From Actinomadura syzygii (GTDB lineage: Bacteria > Actinomycetota > Actinomycetes > Streptosporangiales > Streptosporangiaceae): a DNA stretch of 64,000 nt. Position numbers and translations under genes: made by a program. The notes under the pieces are model-generated. The model made no database searches, was not told the DNA's origin, and saw only the letters and a program-made list of their open reading frames with translations. Position 1 is the stretch's first letter. Every line of letters begins with the position of its first letter. The stretch is taken from assembly GCF_008085905.1 (NCBI RefSeq), contig NZ_VSFF01000014.1, forward strand, positions 124,001-188,000, in the 5' to 3' direction. This document shows positions 33,268 through 41,717 of the stretch, piece by piece.

Positions 33268-33939
33268 CTAGTCGCCGCGCTCGAACCGGAAGCCGACGCC
33301 CCGCACCGTCGTGATGTAGCGGGGGCTGCCGGCGTCGTCGCCGAGCTTGCGGCGCAGCCAGGAGATGTGCATGTCGAGCGTCTTCGTGGAACCCCACCAG
33401 TTGGTGTCCCACACTTCGCGCATGATCTGTTCGCGGGTGACGACCTTGCCCGCGTCGCGGACGAGGACCCGCAGCAGGTCGAACTCCTTGGTCGTGAGTT
33501 GGAGCTCCTGGTCGCCCATCCAGGCGCGGCGCGACTCGGCGTCGATCCGGACCCCCTGGACGATCGGGGTCTCGGTGCTGCCGCGGCGCAGCAGCGCCCG
33601 CACCCGGGCCAGCAGCTCGGCCAGCCGGAACGGCTTGGTCACGTAGTCGTCGGCGCCCGCGTCCAGCCCGACGACGGTGTCGACCTCGTCGGCACGCGCG
33701 GTCAGGATCAGGATGGGCACGCCGTGCCCTTCGGCCCGCACCCGGCGGGCCACCTCAAGGCCGTCCAGCTCGGGTAGGCCGAGGTCCAGGACGATCAGGT
33801 CCACCCCGCCGCCGAGCGCCCGCTCCAGCGCCTGCGGGCCGTCCGGGCTGACTTCGACGGTGTACCCCTCGCGCCGCAGCGCGCGGGCGAGAGGCTCGGA
33901 GATGGACGTGTCGTCCTCGGCGAGCAGTACTGAGGTCAT
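33268..33939 (-). CDS. OmpR/PhoB-family response regulator
   Basis: A 223-residue DNA-binding regulator. The receiver domain (1-120) has the acidic pocket in LLAEDDTSI, the phosphoacceptor Asp in LIVLDLGLPELDGLEVA, the Thr in ILILTARADE and the Lys in DDYVTKPFRLAEL. The winged-helix domain (130-220) contains LTTKEFDLLRVLVRDAG, EVWDTNWWGSTKTLDMHISWLRRKLG and the wing YITTVRGVGFRFE. ATG 33939 is the natural start. A TANNNT hexamer (TACGAT, minus strand 33951-33946) lies 6 nt upstream, suggesting a leaderless mRNA. The partner kinase is encoded next. Confidence 0.95.
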   Translation of the reverse strand: MTSVLLAEDDTSISEPLARALRREGYTVEVSPDGPQALERALGGGVDLIVLDLGLPELDGLEVARRVRAEGHGVPILILTARADEVDTVVGLDAGADDYVTKPFRLAELLARVRALLRRGSTETPIVQGVRIDAESRRAWMGDQELQLTTKEFDLLRVLVRDAGKVVTREQIMREVWDTNWWGSTKTLDMHISWLRRKLGDDAGSPRYITTVRGVGFRFERGD

Positions 33940-33945
33940 GAACCG

Positions 33946-33951
33946 ATCGTA
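33946..33951 (-). promoter_or_regulatory. Candidate -10 hexamer for a leaderless regulator mRNA
   Basis: TACGAT on the minus strand lies 6 nt before the ATG at 33939, with no ribosome binding site between. Confidence 0.4.
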
Positions 33952-34080
33952 TGACCATTCTTGAACATTGCCCGGCTGCCGCCGCGCTCTTGACCTGCGG
34001 TTTGCCACTCGTAGTACATCCTCGAACACCGCTTTTCAGGCGGAATCGGGATGCAGTCCACATCCCGCCTGGGGCCCGTC

Positions 34081-34122
34081 GCCGCCGGTCAGCCGACGAT
34101 CAGCCGCCGGTCAGCCGACGAT
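34081..34122. repeat. 20-bp direct repeat across the treZ stop codon
   Basis: GCCGCCGGTCAGCCGACGAT occurs at 34081-34100 and again at 34103-34122. The second copy contains the end of treZ, including its TGA; the first provides a duplicate tail and a second TGA, out of frame. Confidence 0.85.
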
Positions 34123-35904
34123 GGCCGCGGAGGCGGCCGGAAGTTCGAGCGCGGCGGTTCCGGAATCGCCGATCATGTCCGCGTCCAGGCGGATTGCCGG
34201 GTCTGACGCGAGCAGGAGGCGGGGCGGCGGCGCGCCGGGATCGGACGCCGGGAGCACGAGGGGCACGTCGCCGACGTTCGCCGCGACGCGGATCGGACCG
34301 CGCCGCATGATCAACCAGCGGGCCCCGTCGTCGCCGGTCTCGACGGTCGTCTCCGTGAGGCGCGGATCGTTCAACTCGGGGCGGGAGCGGCGGAGCGCGA
34401 TCAGCGCCCGGTGCCATTCCAGCAGGTCTTGGTGGTGCGGCAGATCGGGCTCGGTCCAGTCGAGGACGGACCGCCGGAAAGTATCCACAGCCTGTGGATC
34501 GGGGACGTCGCCCGTCCAGCCGTGCCGCGCGAACTCGCGGCGGCGTCCCTCGCTGACGGCGCGCCCCAGTTCGGGGTCCTGATGGTCGGTGAAATAGCAC
34601 CACGGCGTGGACGCGCCCCATTCCTCGCCCATGAAGAGCATGGGCGTGAAAGGCGCGAGCAGGAGCAGCGCCGCGCCGACCTTGAGCAGGCCGGGCGGCG
34701 CACCCGCGTCAGCGTCGGCCAGGACGGCGCCGAGCCGGTCGCCGGTCGCCCGGTTGCCGATCTGGTCGTGGTTCTGGAGGAAGCCGACGAACCGGTGCGC
34801 GGGCGTTTTCAGGACGTCCACCGGACGCCCGTGGCGACGGCCCCTGTAGGTCGACCAGGTCCCGTCGTGGACGAACACGTTCGTCAGCGCCTTCTTGAGG
34901 GTTTCCAAGGCGCCGAAATCGCAGTAGTAGCCCTGCCTCTCGCCGGTGAGCGCGGCGTGCAGGGCGTGGTGGAAGTCGTCGCTCCATTGCGCGTCGAGGC
35001 CGTATCCGCCCGCCTCCCTGGACGTCACCAGGCGCGGGTCGTTCAGGTCGGATTCGGCGATGAGGAACAGTTCGCGTCCGAGATGCGCCGAAAGGCCCGC
35101 CACCGCGCCCGCGAGTTCTTCGAGGACGTGCACCGCCCCGAGGTCGGTGATGGCGTGGACGGCGTCGAGCCGCAGCCCGTCGAAGTGGTAGTCGCGCAGC
35201 CACATCAACGCGTTCTGCACGACGAAGGCGCGCACTTCCTCCGAGCCTTCCTGGTCGAAGTTGACCGCGTCGCCCCATGGTGTCGGGTGTGTGCTGGTGA
35301 AATACGGGCCATATCCGGCGAGGCGGTTTCCGTCCGGGCCAAGGTGGTTGTAGACGACGTCGAGGATCACCGCGAGCCCGCGCGCGTGGGCGGCGTCGAC
35401 GAAACGCTTGAGCGCATCCGGGCCGCCGTACGGCTCGTGCGGCGCCCACAGGTGAACACCGTCATATCCCCATCCGTGTTTTCCGGGAAAGGACGCGACG
35501 GGCAGGATCTCCACCGCGTCTACCCCGAGCGCGACGAGATGGTCGAGTCGTTCGGTGGCTGCGTCGAACGTCCCCTCGGGCGTGAACGTGCCTACGTGCA
35601 TCTCGTACAGGACGCTTCCGGGGAGGGGACGTCCGTGCCAGTGCTGGTCCGTCCAAGCGAACTGGTCGTGGTCGTAGACGCGGCTCAACCCATGGACGCC
35701 CTGCGGCTGCCATGGCGAGCGGGGGTCGGGCAGCACTTCGTCCGCGTCGTCCAAGACGAACCCGTAGTCGGTGCCAGGCGCGGTGCCCGCGACATCCACT
35801 TCCCACCAGCCGGACGGTGATGCGTCCATGGAATGCCGGACGCCGTCTGCCTCGACCTCCACACGCCCGGCAGACGGCGCCCACACCTCGAACCGCGTGC
35901 TCAC
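34111..35904 (-). CDS. treZ: Malto-oligosyltrehalose trehalohydrolase
   Basis: Releases free trehalose from maltooligosyl-trehalose. The 597 residues comprise an N-terminal carbohydrate-binding-like module (FEVWAPSAGRVEVEADG), a GH13 barrel and a C-terminal beta domain. GH13 regions: VILDVVYNHLGPDGN, the nucleophile in DGLRLDAVHAI, the acid in LFLIAESDLNDPRL, and FLQNHDQIGN. The VEILPVASFPGKHGWGYDG segment is typical of TreZ. The start is GTG 35904, overlapping the treY stop as GTGA, so treY and treZ are translationally coupled. Third-position GC is lower than in most neighbours. A 20-bp tandem duplication covers its stop codon. Confidence 0.94.
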   Translation of the reverse strand: MSTRFEVWAPSAGRVEVEADGVRHSMDASPSGWWEVDVAGTAPGTDYGFVLDDADEVLPDPRSPWQPQGVHGLSRVYDHDQFAWTDQHWHGRPLPGSVLYEMHVGTFTPEGTFDAATERLDHLVALGVDAVEILPVASFPGKHGWGYDGVHLWAPHEPYGGPDALKRFVDAAHARGLAVILDVVYNHLGPDGNRLAGYGPYFTSTHPTPWGDAVNFDQEGSEEVRAFVVQNALMWLRDYHFDGLRLDAVHAITDLGAVHVLEELAGAVAGLSAHLGRELFLIAESDLNDPRLVTSREAGGYGLDAQWSDDFHHALHAALTGERQGYYCDFGALETLKKALTNVFVHDGTWSTYRGRRHGRPVDVLKTPAHRFVGFLQNHDQIGNRATGDRLGAVLADADAGAPPGLLKVGAALLLLAPFTPMLFMGEEWGASTPWCYFTDHQDPELGRAVSEGRRREFARHGWTGDVPDPQAVDTFRRSVLDWTEPDLPHHQDLLEWHRALIALRRSRPELNDPRLTETTVETGDDGARWLIMRRGPIRVAANVGDVPLVLPASDPGAPPPRLLLASDPAIRLDADMIGDSGTAALELPAASAAIVG

Positions 35905-38333
35905 CGATCGATCTCCCGGGGGACGAGCAGCGCGACGGGCAGCGTCTCGAACAGCCGTCCGGCGTCCAGGATCGGGCCCATGTGGGTGCAGCCGGTGAGG
36001 ACGTCCCGCCAGCCCTGGTGGGCGACGTCGACCCTCGTCCCGGACCAGCCGCCCTTGCGTTCCAGGCCGACCGGCAGGCGCGTCGCCAGCGCGACGGCCT
36101 CGCCGCGGGCGAACCCGACGACGTGCTCGGCGGCGGGCCCGCGCGAGGTGATCGGCTCGTGCCGGGAGCCGGGCCCGAACCACTCGGGATGGGCCCGGCG
36201 CAGCCGCAGCGTCCGCGACGTGACGAGGAGCTTCTCGTCGTCGACCTCCTTCGGCTGGCGTCCGGTGTCGAGCCGCAGGAGGTGCTCGCGGCGCCGCCCG
36301 TAGTCGACCGGCCGCCGGTTGTCGGGATCGACCAGCGCGAGCCCGGTCAGCTCGCAGCCCTGGTAGACGTCCGGGACGCCCGGCATCGCCAGTTGGACGA
36401 GCTTCTGCCCCAGCGTGTTGTACCGCGCGTAGGGGGCGAGTCTGCGCACGAACGAGGTCATGTCGGTGATGAGGTCGGGGTCGGCCAGGACGCCCCGCGC
36501 GTATTCGAGGACGGCACGCTCGTACGCGGGGTCGTGGTCTGTCCACGACGTGCGTGTCTTGGCCTCGCGCATCGCCTTGGTGAGGAATTCCTCCAGGCGT
36601 CCGATGGTGAGGGGCCAAGCGCCGACGAGCGTCTGCCAGAGCAGGTATTCGAGATCAGGCTCCAGAGGAGATGGGCTCGGACCCCAGTTCCGCCACCGTT
36701 CGACGGCCTCCGTCCATTCGACGGGAAGTTCGGACAGCACGGACAGCCACGCCCGTACGTCCTCTTCCCGTTTGGTGTCGTGCGTGGACAGCGTGGTCAT
36801 CGTGGACGGCCAGTCCCTCGCCGTCCTTATACAGAACGCGTGGAAATTCTCGGGGCTGACCGAGAAGCGCTCCGGGTCGCCGCCCACCTCGTTCAGCGCG
36901 GCCATGCGGTTCCACCGGTAGAACGCCGTGTCCTCGACGCCCTTGGCCGCCAGGGGCGCGGACGTCTGCTGGAACCGGACGATGAACTCGGCATCGGTGC
37001 GCTCGCCACGTCCGAGGGCCAGTTCCACGACGAATTCGAGATCCGCGTGCATTTCCTCTGGCAGATGCGCGCGGGCACGGCCTGCCGCCTCGTCCAGGAC
37101 GTCGATGGCCGATTGCGACGGGTCCTGTCCAGGGACGACGTACGCGCGGTAAACGGGCATGGCGACGAGCAACTCGACCAAAGCCCGCTCCAGACCAGGA
37201 CGGCGTTCACCCACCACTCTCTGGAGGACGCCCTGAAGCCGCTCTATCTCCGGCTTCAATCCATGCGTCGCGACGTACCGGCGTGACTCGTACTCCACGT
37301 CCGCGAAGTCGTGCGGGCCGCCCGTCAGCGCGACGTAGTAGTCGGTGAGCGGCCTCTCCCCGGCCGGGTCGACGAACAGCCCGCCGACCATGCCGAGCGC
37401 GTCGTAGCCGGTGGTGCCCGCGCACGGCCAGTCGGGCGGCAGCCGCTCCTCCCCCGCCGTGATCTTCTCGACCAGCAGCCACGCGCCCTGCGCCTTCTCC
37501 GACAGCCGCCGCAGGTAGCCGCGCGGGTCGGCGAGGCCGTCCGGGTGGTCGACGCGCAGGCCGTCCACGTGGCCCTCCTCGACCAGGTTCAGCAGCAGGG
37601 CGTGCGTGCGCTCGAAGACCTCCGGGTCCTCCTGGCGGAGCCCGATCAGGCCGGAGATGTCGAAGAAGCGGCGGTAGTTGGGCTCGCCCTCGCCGGGTGG
37701 GACGATCCGTCCGCCCCCGGCCGTCCAGTCCACGTCGAACCACTTCGCGAACGGCGAGGACGGCCCGTCCGCGAGGACGGCGGCGAACGGCAGGTTCAGA
37801 TCGGGCGGCGACGGGATCGCCATGTGGTTCGGGACGACGTCCACCAGCAGTCTCAGCCCGTGCGCGCGGAACCGGGCCGCCATCGCGCCGAACGCCTCCG
37901 ACCCGCCGAGCTCCGCCGAGAGCCGGGAGTGGTCGATCACGTCGTAGCCGTGCGTGGAGTCGGGCGCGGCTTGCAGGATCGGCGACAGGTAGACGTGCGA
38001 CACGCCGAGGGAGGCCAGGTAGGGGGCGAGCGCGGCGGCCTCGGCGAAGCCGAAGCGGCCCTCCGGCGTGCCGCGCAGCTGGAGCCGGTAGGTGCCGGAC
38101 GGCGGCGCGGCGGCCTCGTCTTCCGCGGGGACGCCTCCGTGCTTGCCGATGCTGTGCCTGCCGGTTCTGCTCTTGGCGGTCAGGTGCTCTTCGTCCAGGT
38201 GGTCCTCGGACACGGTCTCCTCACCAGGGGGTTCGCCGGGGAGCGGCTCGTCGGGAGCGGGTTCGGCGTACGTGTCGTGCGGGTCGGGCAGGTCGTGCAG
38301 GTCGTGCGGGTCGTCGGTGAAGGCGGAGGTCAC
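35901..38333 (-). CDS. treY: Malto-oligosyltrehalose synthase
   Basis: Rearranges the reducing-end alpha-1,4 bond of maltodextrin to an alpha,alpha-1,1 bond, giving the substrate of TreZ. GH13 motifs: GTYRLQLRGTPEGRFGF, YLSPILQAAPDSTHGYDV, LLVDVVPNHMAIPS, VDGLRVDHPDGLADP (nucleophile), WLLVEKITAGEERLP (acid) and MTTLSTHDTKREEDVRAWL. From GTG 38333 the product has 810 residues. The first 75 are an extra acidic tail with internal repeats (DDPHDLHDLPDPHD) that is absent from typical TreY, so an internal start is possible. It begins 3 bp after the glgX stop. Codon bias in the C-terminal half (below about 37260) is weaker than in the N-terminal half. Confidence 0.92.
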   Translation of the reverse strand: MTSAFTDDPHDLHDLPDPHDTYAEPAPDEPLPGEPPGEETVSEDHLDEEHLTAKSRTGRHSIGKHGGVPAEDEAAAPPSGTYRLQLRGTPEGRFGFAEAAALAPYLASLGVSHVYLSPILQAAPDSTHGYDVIDHSRLSAELGGSEAFGAMAARFRAHGLRLLVDVVPNHMAIPSPPDLNLPFAAVLADGPSSPFAKWFDVDWTAGGGRIVPPGEGEPNYRRFFDISGLIGLRQEDPEVFERTHALLLNLVEEGHVDGLRVDHPDGLADPRGYLRRLSEKAQGAWLLVEKITAGEERLPPDWPCAGTTGYDALGMVGGLFVDPAGERPLTDYYVALTGGPHDFADVEYESRRYVATHGLKPEIERLQGVLQRVVGERRPGLERALVELLVAMPVYRAYVVPGQDPSQSAIDVLDEAAGRARAHLPEEMHADLEFVVELALGRGERTDAEFIVRFQQTSAPLAAKGVEDTAFYRWNRMAALNEVGGDPERFSVSPENFHAFCIRTARDWPSTMTTLSTHDTKREEDVRAWLSVLSELPVEWTEAVERWRNWGPSPSPLEPDLEYLLWQTLVGAWPLTIGRLEEFLTKAMREAKTRTSWTDHDPAYERAVLEYARGVLADPDLITDMTSFVRRLAPYARYNTLGQKLVQLAMPGVPDVYQGCELTGLALVDPDNRRPVDYGRRREHLLRLDTGRQPKEVDDEKLLVTSRTLRLRRAHPEWFGPGSRHEPITSRGPAAEHVVGFARGEAVALATRLPVGLERKGGWSGTRVDVAHQGWRDVLTGCTHMGPILDAGRLFETLPVALLVPREIDR

Positions 38334-38336
38334 GGC

Positions 38337-40493
38337 TCAGTCCCGGCGCAGGACCTGGATCGACCGGGCGGCGACCGCGACGGTCTCGCGGGCCTTCACG
38401 GTCTCGTCCGGGCCGGGCAGCGGGTCGGCGGTGTCGAGGACGGGCGTCCACGTCCCTCCGTAGGAGGCGGGCGGGAGCGTGAACGTGAGGTCGCCGTCGT
38501 CCGCGTTGAACAGGAGCAGGAACGAGTCGTCGGTGACCTGCCTGCCGCGCCGGTCGGGCTCGCCTATCGCGTCGCCGTTCAGGAAGACGCCCAGGGCCTT
38601 GTTGAATCCGGCCGTCCAGTCGGTTCCGGCCATTTCCGCGCCGCCGGGGGTGAACCAGACGAGGTCGGGGAGTTCCTCCGGACGGCCGTTCGCGCGGGCC
38701 TTCTTCGGCCGCTGGTCGCCGAGGAAGAAGCGCCTGCGCCGGAACACCGGGTGCCTGGTCCGCAACCGGGACAGCCGCCGGACGAAGTCGAGGAGCGTCC
38801 CGCGCTCGTCGGGGAAATCGCCGTCCTCCAGGCCCGTCCAGTCGACCCAGGACAATTCGTTGTCCTGGCAGTAGCCGTTGTTGTTCCCGCGTTGCGTGCG
38901 GCTGATCTCGTCGCCGTGCAGCAGCATCGGGACGCCCTGCGAAAGGAACAGCGTCGTCAGCAGATTGCGTTTCTGCCTGGCGCGCAGTTCGAGGATGCCG
39001 GGATCGTCGGTCGGGCCCTCGTGGCCGCAGTTCCAGGAGCGGTTGTCGTCGGTGCCGTCCCGGCCGCCCTCGCCGTTGGCGTCGTTGTGCTTGTGGTCGT
39101 ACGAGACGAGGTCGTGCAGCGTGAACCCGTCGTGGCAGGTCACGAAGTTGATCGAGGCGATCGGCCGCCGCCCGTCGTCGGCGTACAGGTCGGACGACCC
39201 GGTCAGCCGGGACGCGAACTCCGGCATCGCGCCCGGCTCCCCGCGCCAGTAGTCGCGCATCGTGTCGCGGTACTTGCCATTCCACTCCGTCCACAGGGGC
39301 GGGAAGTTGCCGACCTGGTAGCCGCCCTCGCCCACGTCCCACGGCTCGGCGATCAGCTTCACCTGCGACACCACCGGATCCTGCTGGACGAGGTCGAAGA
39401 ACGCCGACAGCCGGTCCACCTCGTGCAGCTCGCGGGCGAGCGTCGCGGCCAGGTCGAAGCGGAACCCGTCCACGTGCATCTCGGTCACCCAGTACCGCAG
39501 CGAATCCATGATCATCTGAAGCACGTGCGGCCCGCGCATCAGCAGGCTGTTCCCGGTGCCCGTCGTGTCGGTGTAGTAGCGGGGATCGTCGTCGGCGAGC
39601 CGGTAGTAGGAGGCGTTGTCGATGCCCCGGAACGACAGGGTCGGACCGCGGTGGTCGCCTTCGGCGGTGTGGTTGTAGACGACGTCCAGGATCACCTCGA
39701 TCCCGGCCTCGTGCAGCGCCTTCACCATCGCCTTGAACTCCAGCACCTGCTCGCCCCGCTGCCCGGACGACGAGTACTCGTTGTGCGGCGCGAAGAACCC
39801 GATGGTGTTGTAGCCCCAGTAGTTGCGCAGCCCGCGCCGCTCCAGGATGTCGTCCTGGACGAACTGGTGGACGGGCATCAGCTCCACCGCCGTCACCCCG
39901 AGCGAGCGCAGATGATCGATGACCGCCGGGTGGCCGAGGCCCGCGTAGGTGCCGCGCAGCGCGCGCGGGACGTCCGGATGCCGCGCGGTGAGGCCCCGGA
40001 CGTGCGCCTCGTAGATCACCGTCTCGTGGTACGGGATGCGCGGCGGACGGTCGTCCCCCCAGTCGAAGTAGGGGCTGACCACCACCGACCGCATCGTGTG
40101 GGACGCCGAGTCGGCGTCGTTGCGCGACCACGGGTCGCCGAACCGGTAGCCGAAGCAGGACTCGTCCCAGTCCATGGCCCCCTCGACGGCCTGCGCGTAC
40201 GGGTCGAGCAGCAGTTTCGCCGGGTTGCAGCGCTGCCCCCGGCGCAGGTCGTAGGGGCCGTGCACCCGGAACCCGTAGCGGTGACCCGGCATGATCCCCG
40301 GCAGGTAGGCGTGCCAGACGAACGCGTCCACCTCCGGGAGCGGGATCCGGGTCTCGGCGCCGTCGCCCGCCGGGCCGTCGAAGAGGCACAGCTCCACGTG
40401 TTCGGCGGCCTCGGAGAACACGGCGAAGTTCGTGCCCGCGCCGTCGAACCGGGCGCCGAGGGGGTATGCGTCGCCCGGCCAGACCTGAGCCAA
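38337..40493 (-). CDS. glgX: Glycogen debranching enzyme, GlgX/TreX type
   Basis: Hydrolyses alpha-1,6 branches of glycogen or maltodextrin, preparing linear chains for TreY. The 718 residues have an N-terminal CBM48 (WPGDAYPLGARFDGAGTNFA), then GH13 motifs VILDVVYNHTAEGD, DGFRFDLAATL (nucleophile), VKLIAEPWDVGEGGYQVG (acid) and NFVTCHDGFTLHDLVSY. The first gene of the glgX-treY-treZ operon, it supplies trehalose from storage glucan. The start is set at TTG 40493, where AGAGGCGG lies about 7 nt upstream and homologous sequences begin. A GTG at 40532 is in frame and would add 13 residues. It is divergent from bfd, and the iron boxes lie in the shared 210-bp region. Confidence 0.92.
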   Translation of the reverse strand: MAQVWPGDAYPLGARFDGAGTNFAVFSEAAEHVELCLFDGPAGDGAETRIPLPEVDAFVWHAYLPGIMPGHRYGFRVHGPYDLRRGQRCNPAKLLLDPYAQAVEGAMDWDESCFGYRFGDPWSRNDADSASHTMRSVVVSPYFDWGDDRPPRIPYHETVIYEAHVRGLTARHPDVPRALRGTYAGLGHPAVIDHLRSLGVTAVELMPVHQFVQDDILERRGLRNYWGYNTIGFFAPHNEYSSSGQRGEQVLEFKAMVKALHEAGIEVILDVVYNHTAEGDHRGPTLSFRGIDNASYYRLADDDPRYYTDTTGTGNSLLMRGPHVLQMIMDSLRYWVTEMHVDGFRFDLAATLARELHEVDRLSAFFDLVQQDPVVSQVKLIAEPWDVGEGGYQVGNFPPLWTEWNGKYRDTMRDYWRGEPGAMPEFASRLTGSSDLYADDGRRPIASINFVTCHDGFTLHDLVSYDHKHNDANGEGGRDGTDDNRSWNCGHEGPTDDPGILELRARQKRNLLTTLFLSQGVPMLLHGDEISRTQRGNNNGYCQDNELSWVDWTGLEDGDFPDERGTLLDFVRRLSRLRTRHPVFRRRRFFLGDQRPKKARANGRPEELPDLVWFTPGGAEMAGTDWTAGFNKALGVFLNGDAIGEPDRRGRQVTDDSFLLLFNADDGDLTFTLPPASYGGTWTPVLDTADPLPGPDETVKARETVAVAARSIQVLRRD

Positions 40494-40612
40494 TGTCCCG
40501 CCTCTCGTCGCTGCGACACGCGGGGCGCGCACGCGGTGAAAGCCCTTCCCGCTGAGGGGTGGATCACACCGATTGGGAGCCCTCTGGTCAGAACGGACAT
40601 CTCTGAGCTACC

Positions 40613-40631
40613 TTAGGGGAGCCTTACCTTA
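40613..40631. promoter_or_regulatory. DtxR/IdeR-type iron box 1
   Basis: The 19-bp site TTAGGGGAGCCTTACCTTA matches 14 of 19 positions of the IdeR consensus TTAGGTTAGGCTAACCTAA, including both outer half-sites. It lies 73 bp upstream of bfd and should place the ferredoxin and perhaps bacterioferritin under iron control. Confidence 0.75.
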
Positions 40632-40646
40632 ATGAGGGTCACCTAA
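40628..40646. promoter_or_regulatory. DtxR/IdeR-type iron box 2, overlapping
   Basis: A second candidate overlaps the first by four bases. It matches 12 of 19 consensus positions, with a perfect right half ACCTAA. Paired, offset boxes are common where two IdeR dimers bind. Confidence 0.5.
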
Positions 40647-40703
40647 GAACCCCTGGTGGGGCATTTGTCCGGGACACGAGCCGCACGGAAGGTCCGCCTG
40701 CCG

Positions 40704-41039
40704 ATGTACGTCTGCATCTGCAACGCCATCACGGAGGACGACGTCAACGGCTGCATGGCCAGCGGTTGCGCCTCCGCCAGGGAGGTCAAGGCGGCCTGCG
40801 GCTTCAAGCCCGGATGCGGATCCTGCACCAAGCGCATCTACCGCATGGTCAGCGAGTACAGGACGGCGAGCGAACTGGCCGACGCCCTCACCGGCGGGCC
40901 CGCCGCGCTCACCGCCGTCCCGGAGCCCGGCCTCTCCGAACCCGCGATCTCCGAGCCCGCGATCGGCGAGCCGGTCGCCGCCGAGCCGGTGCTCGCCGAG
41001 GCCGCCGGAGAAGGAGCCGCCCCGCCGACCGCCGCCTGA
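40704..41039 (+). CDS. bfd: Bacterioferritin-associated [2Fe-2S] ferredoxin with repetitive tail
   Basis: A 111-residue protein whose first 55 residues are a BFD-like domain. The cluster ligands are Cys4 and Cys6 (YVCICNAIT) and Cys38 and Cys41 (KPGCGSC). Bfd docks on bacterioferritin and reduces its core to release iron. The rest is a non-homologous tail with repeats of the type S-E-P-A-I/G-E-P (residues 75-100) and an Ala/Pro end, longer than the usual 60-75-residue protein. ATG 40704 is the start that places CxC at the N-terminus; the frame upstream from 40656 lacks similarity. Iron boxes lie 73 bp upstream. bfr follows after 95 bp. Confidence 0.87.
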   Translation: MYVCICNAITEDDVNGCMASGCASAREVKAACGFKPGCGSCTKRIYRMVSEYRTASELADALTGGPAALTAVPEPGLSEPAISEPAIGEPVAAEPVLAEAAGEGAAPPTAA

Positions 41040-41134
41040 GCCTCCGCCCCCGCAGCGGCCCGCCACCAGGGCGGACACGCTCCTGCGGGGGTTAGTGCTG
41101 TCCCGAACCAGCCCGCCGTGGAAGCATGGGGGCC

Positions 41135-41632
41135 ATGGAAGGCGACAAGGACATCATCGCGCTGCTGAACGACCAGCTCACCGCGGAGCTCACCGCGATC
41201 AACCAGTACTTCCTGCACTCCAAGATGCAGGCGAACTGGGGATACACGCGCATCGCCGAGCACACCCGCGACGAGTCGTTCGACGAGATGAAGCACGCGG
41301 AGCGGCTCACCGACCGGATCCTGTTCCTGGAGGGGCTGCCGAACTACCAGAAGCTCGGCACGCTGCGGATCGGCCAGACCGTCTTCGAGCAGCTCGAAGC
41401 GGACCTCGCGGTCGAGATGGAGGCCGTTGCCCGGCTGCGTCCCGGCATCGAGCTGATGCGCTCGCGCGGCGACATCACGTCCGCGCGGATCTTCGAGGAC
41501 ATCCTCGCCGACGAGGAGGAGCACATCGACTACCTGGAGACCGAGCTGAGCCTCGTCCAGGCGCTCGGCGAGCAGAACTACCTCCAGCGCCTCACCGACG
41601 CTCCCGGCGAGGACAGCATCAAGCCCGTCTGA
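41135..41632 (+). CDS. bfr: Bacterioferritin
   Basis: A 165-residue haem-containing ferritin subunit that oxidises and stores iron in a 24-mer shell. With ATG 41135 the ferroxidase ligands fall at the canonical numbers: Glu18, Glu51, His54, Glu94, Glu127 and His130. The haem-ligating Met52 is in DEMKHAERL. Helices read LLNDQLTAELTAINQYFLH, DEEEHIDYLETEL and so on. ATG 41126 in the same frame would add MGA and shift the numbering, so 41135 is preferred. The gene follows bfd and is likely under the same iron control. A 7-bp GC hairpin downstream serves as terminator. Confidence 0.95.
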   Translation: MEGDKDIIALLNDQLTAELTAINQYFLHSKMQANWGYTRIAEHTRDESFDEMKHAERLTDRILFLEGLPNYQKLGTLRIGQTVFEQLEADLAVEMEAVARLRPGIELMRSRGDITSARIFEDILADEEEHIDYLETELSLVQALGEQNYLQRLTDAPGEDSIKPV

Positions 41633-41656
41633 CGACGGTCACGACGCCCTGCCTTT

Positions 41657-41674
41657 CTGGGGGGCGACCCCCAG
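41657..41674. terminator. Terminator between bfr and the cyclase gene
   Basis: CTGGGGG (41657-41663) pairs with CCCCCAG (41668-41674) over a GCGA loop, 25 bp after the bfr stop and facing the convergent cyclase gene. Confidence 0.6.
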
Positions 41675-41696
41675 ACCCCCGAAGGGTCGGCGTCAT

Positions 41697-41717
41697 GATC
41701 CTCGCTTCGCTCCGGTC
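41697..41717. repeat. 21-bp intergenic repeat, copy 1
   Basis: GATCCTCGCTTCGCTC plus CGGTC recurs with one mismatch at 62238-62258. Both copies lie next to GC-rich hairpins at gene borders; this one ends in the stop of the cyclase gene. Confidence 0.7.

Noticed and set aside
34483..34499. Inverted DnaA-box-like sequence ATCCACAG-c-CTGTGGAT inside treZ
   Set aside because: Only one pair, inside a gene, with no cluster of boxes or dnaA/dnaN genes nearby; not an origin.
37311..40616. A 1101-codon open frame on the plus strand opposite treY and glgX
   Set aside because: It is an antisense shadow produced by high GC and strong third-position bias; the translation is Arg/Gly/Val-rich without domains, while the minus strand encodes clear GH13 enzymes.
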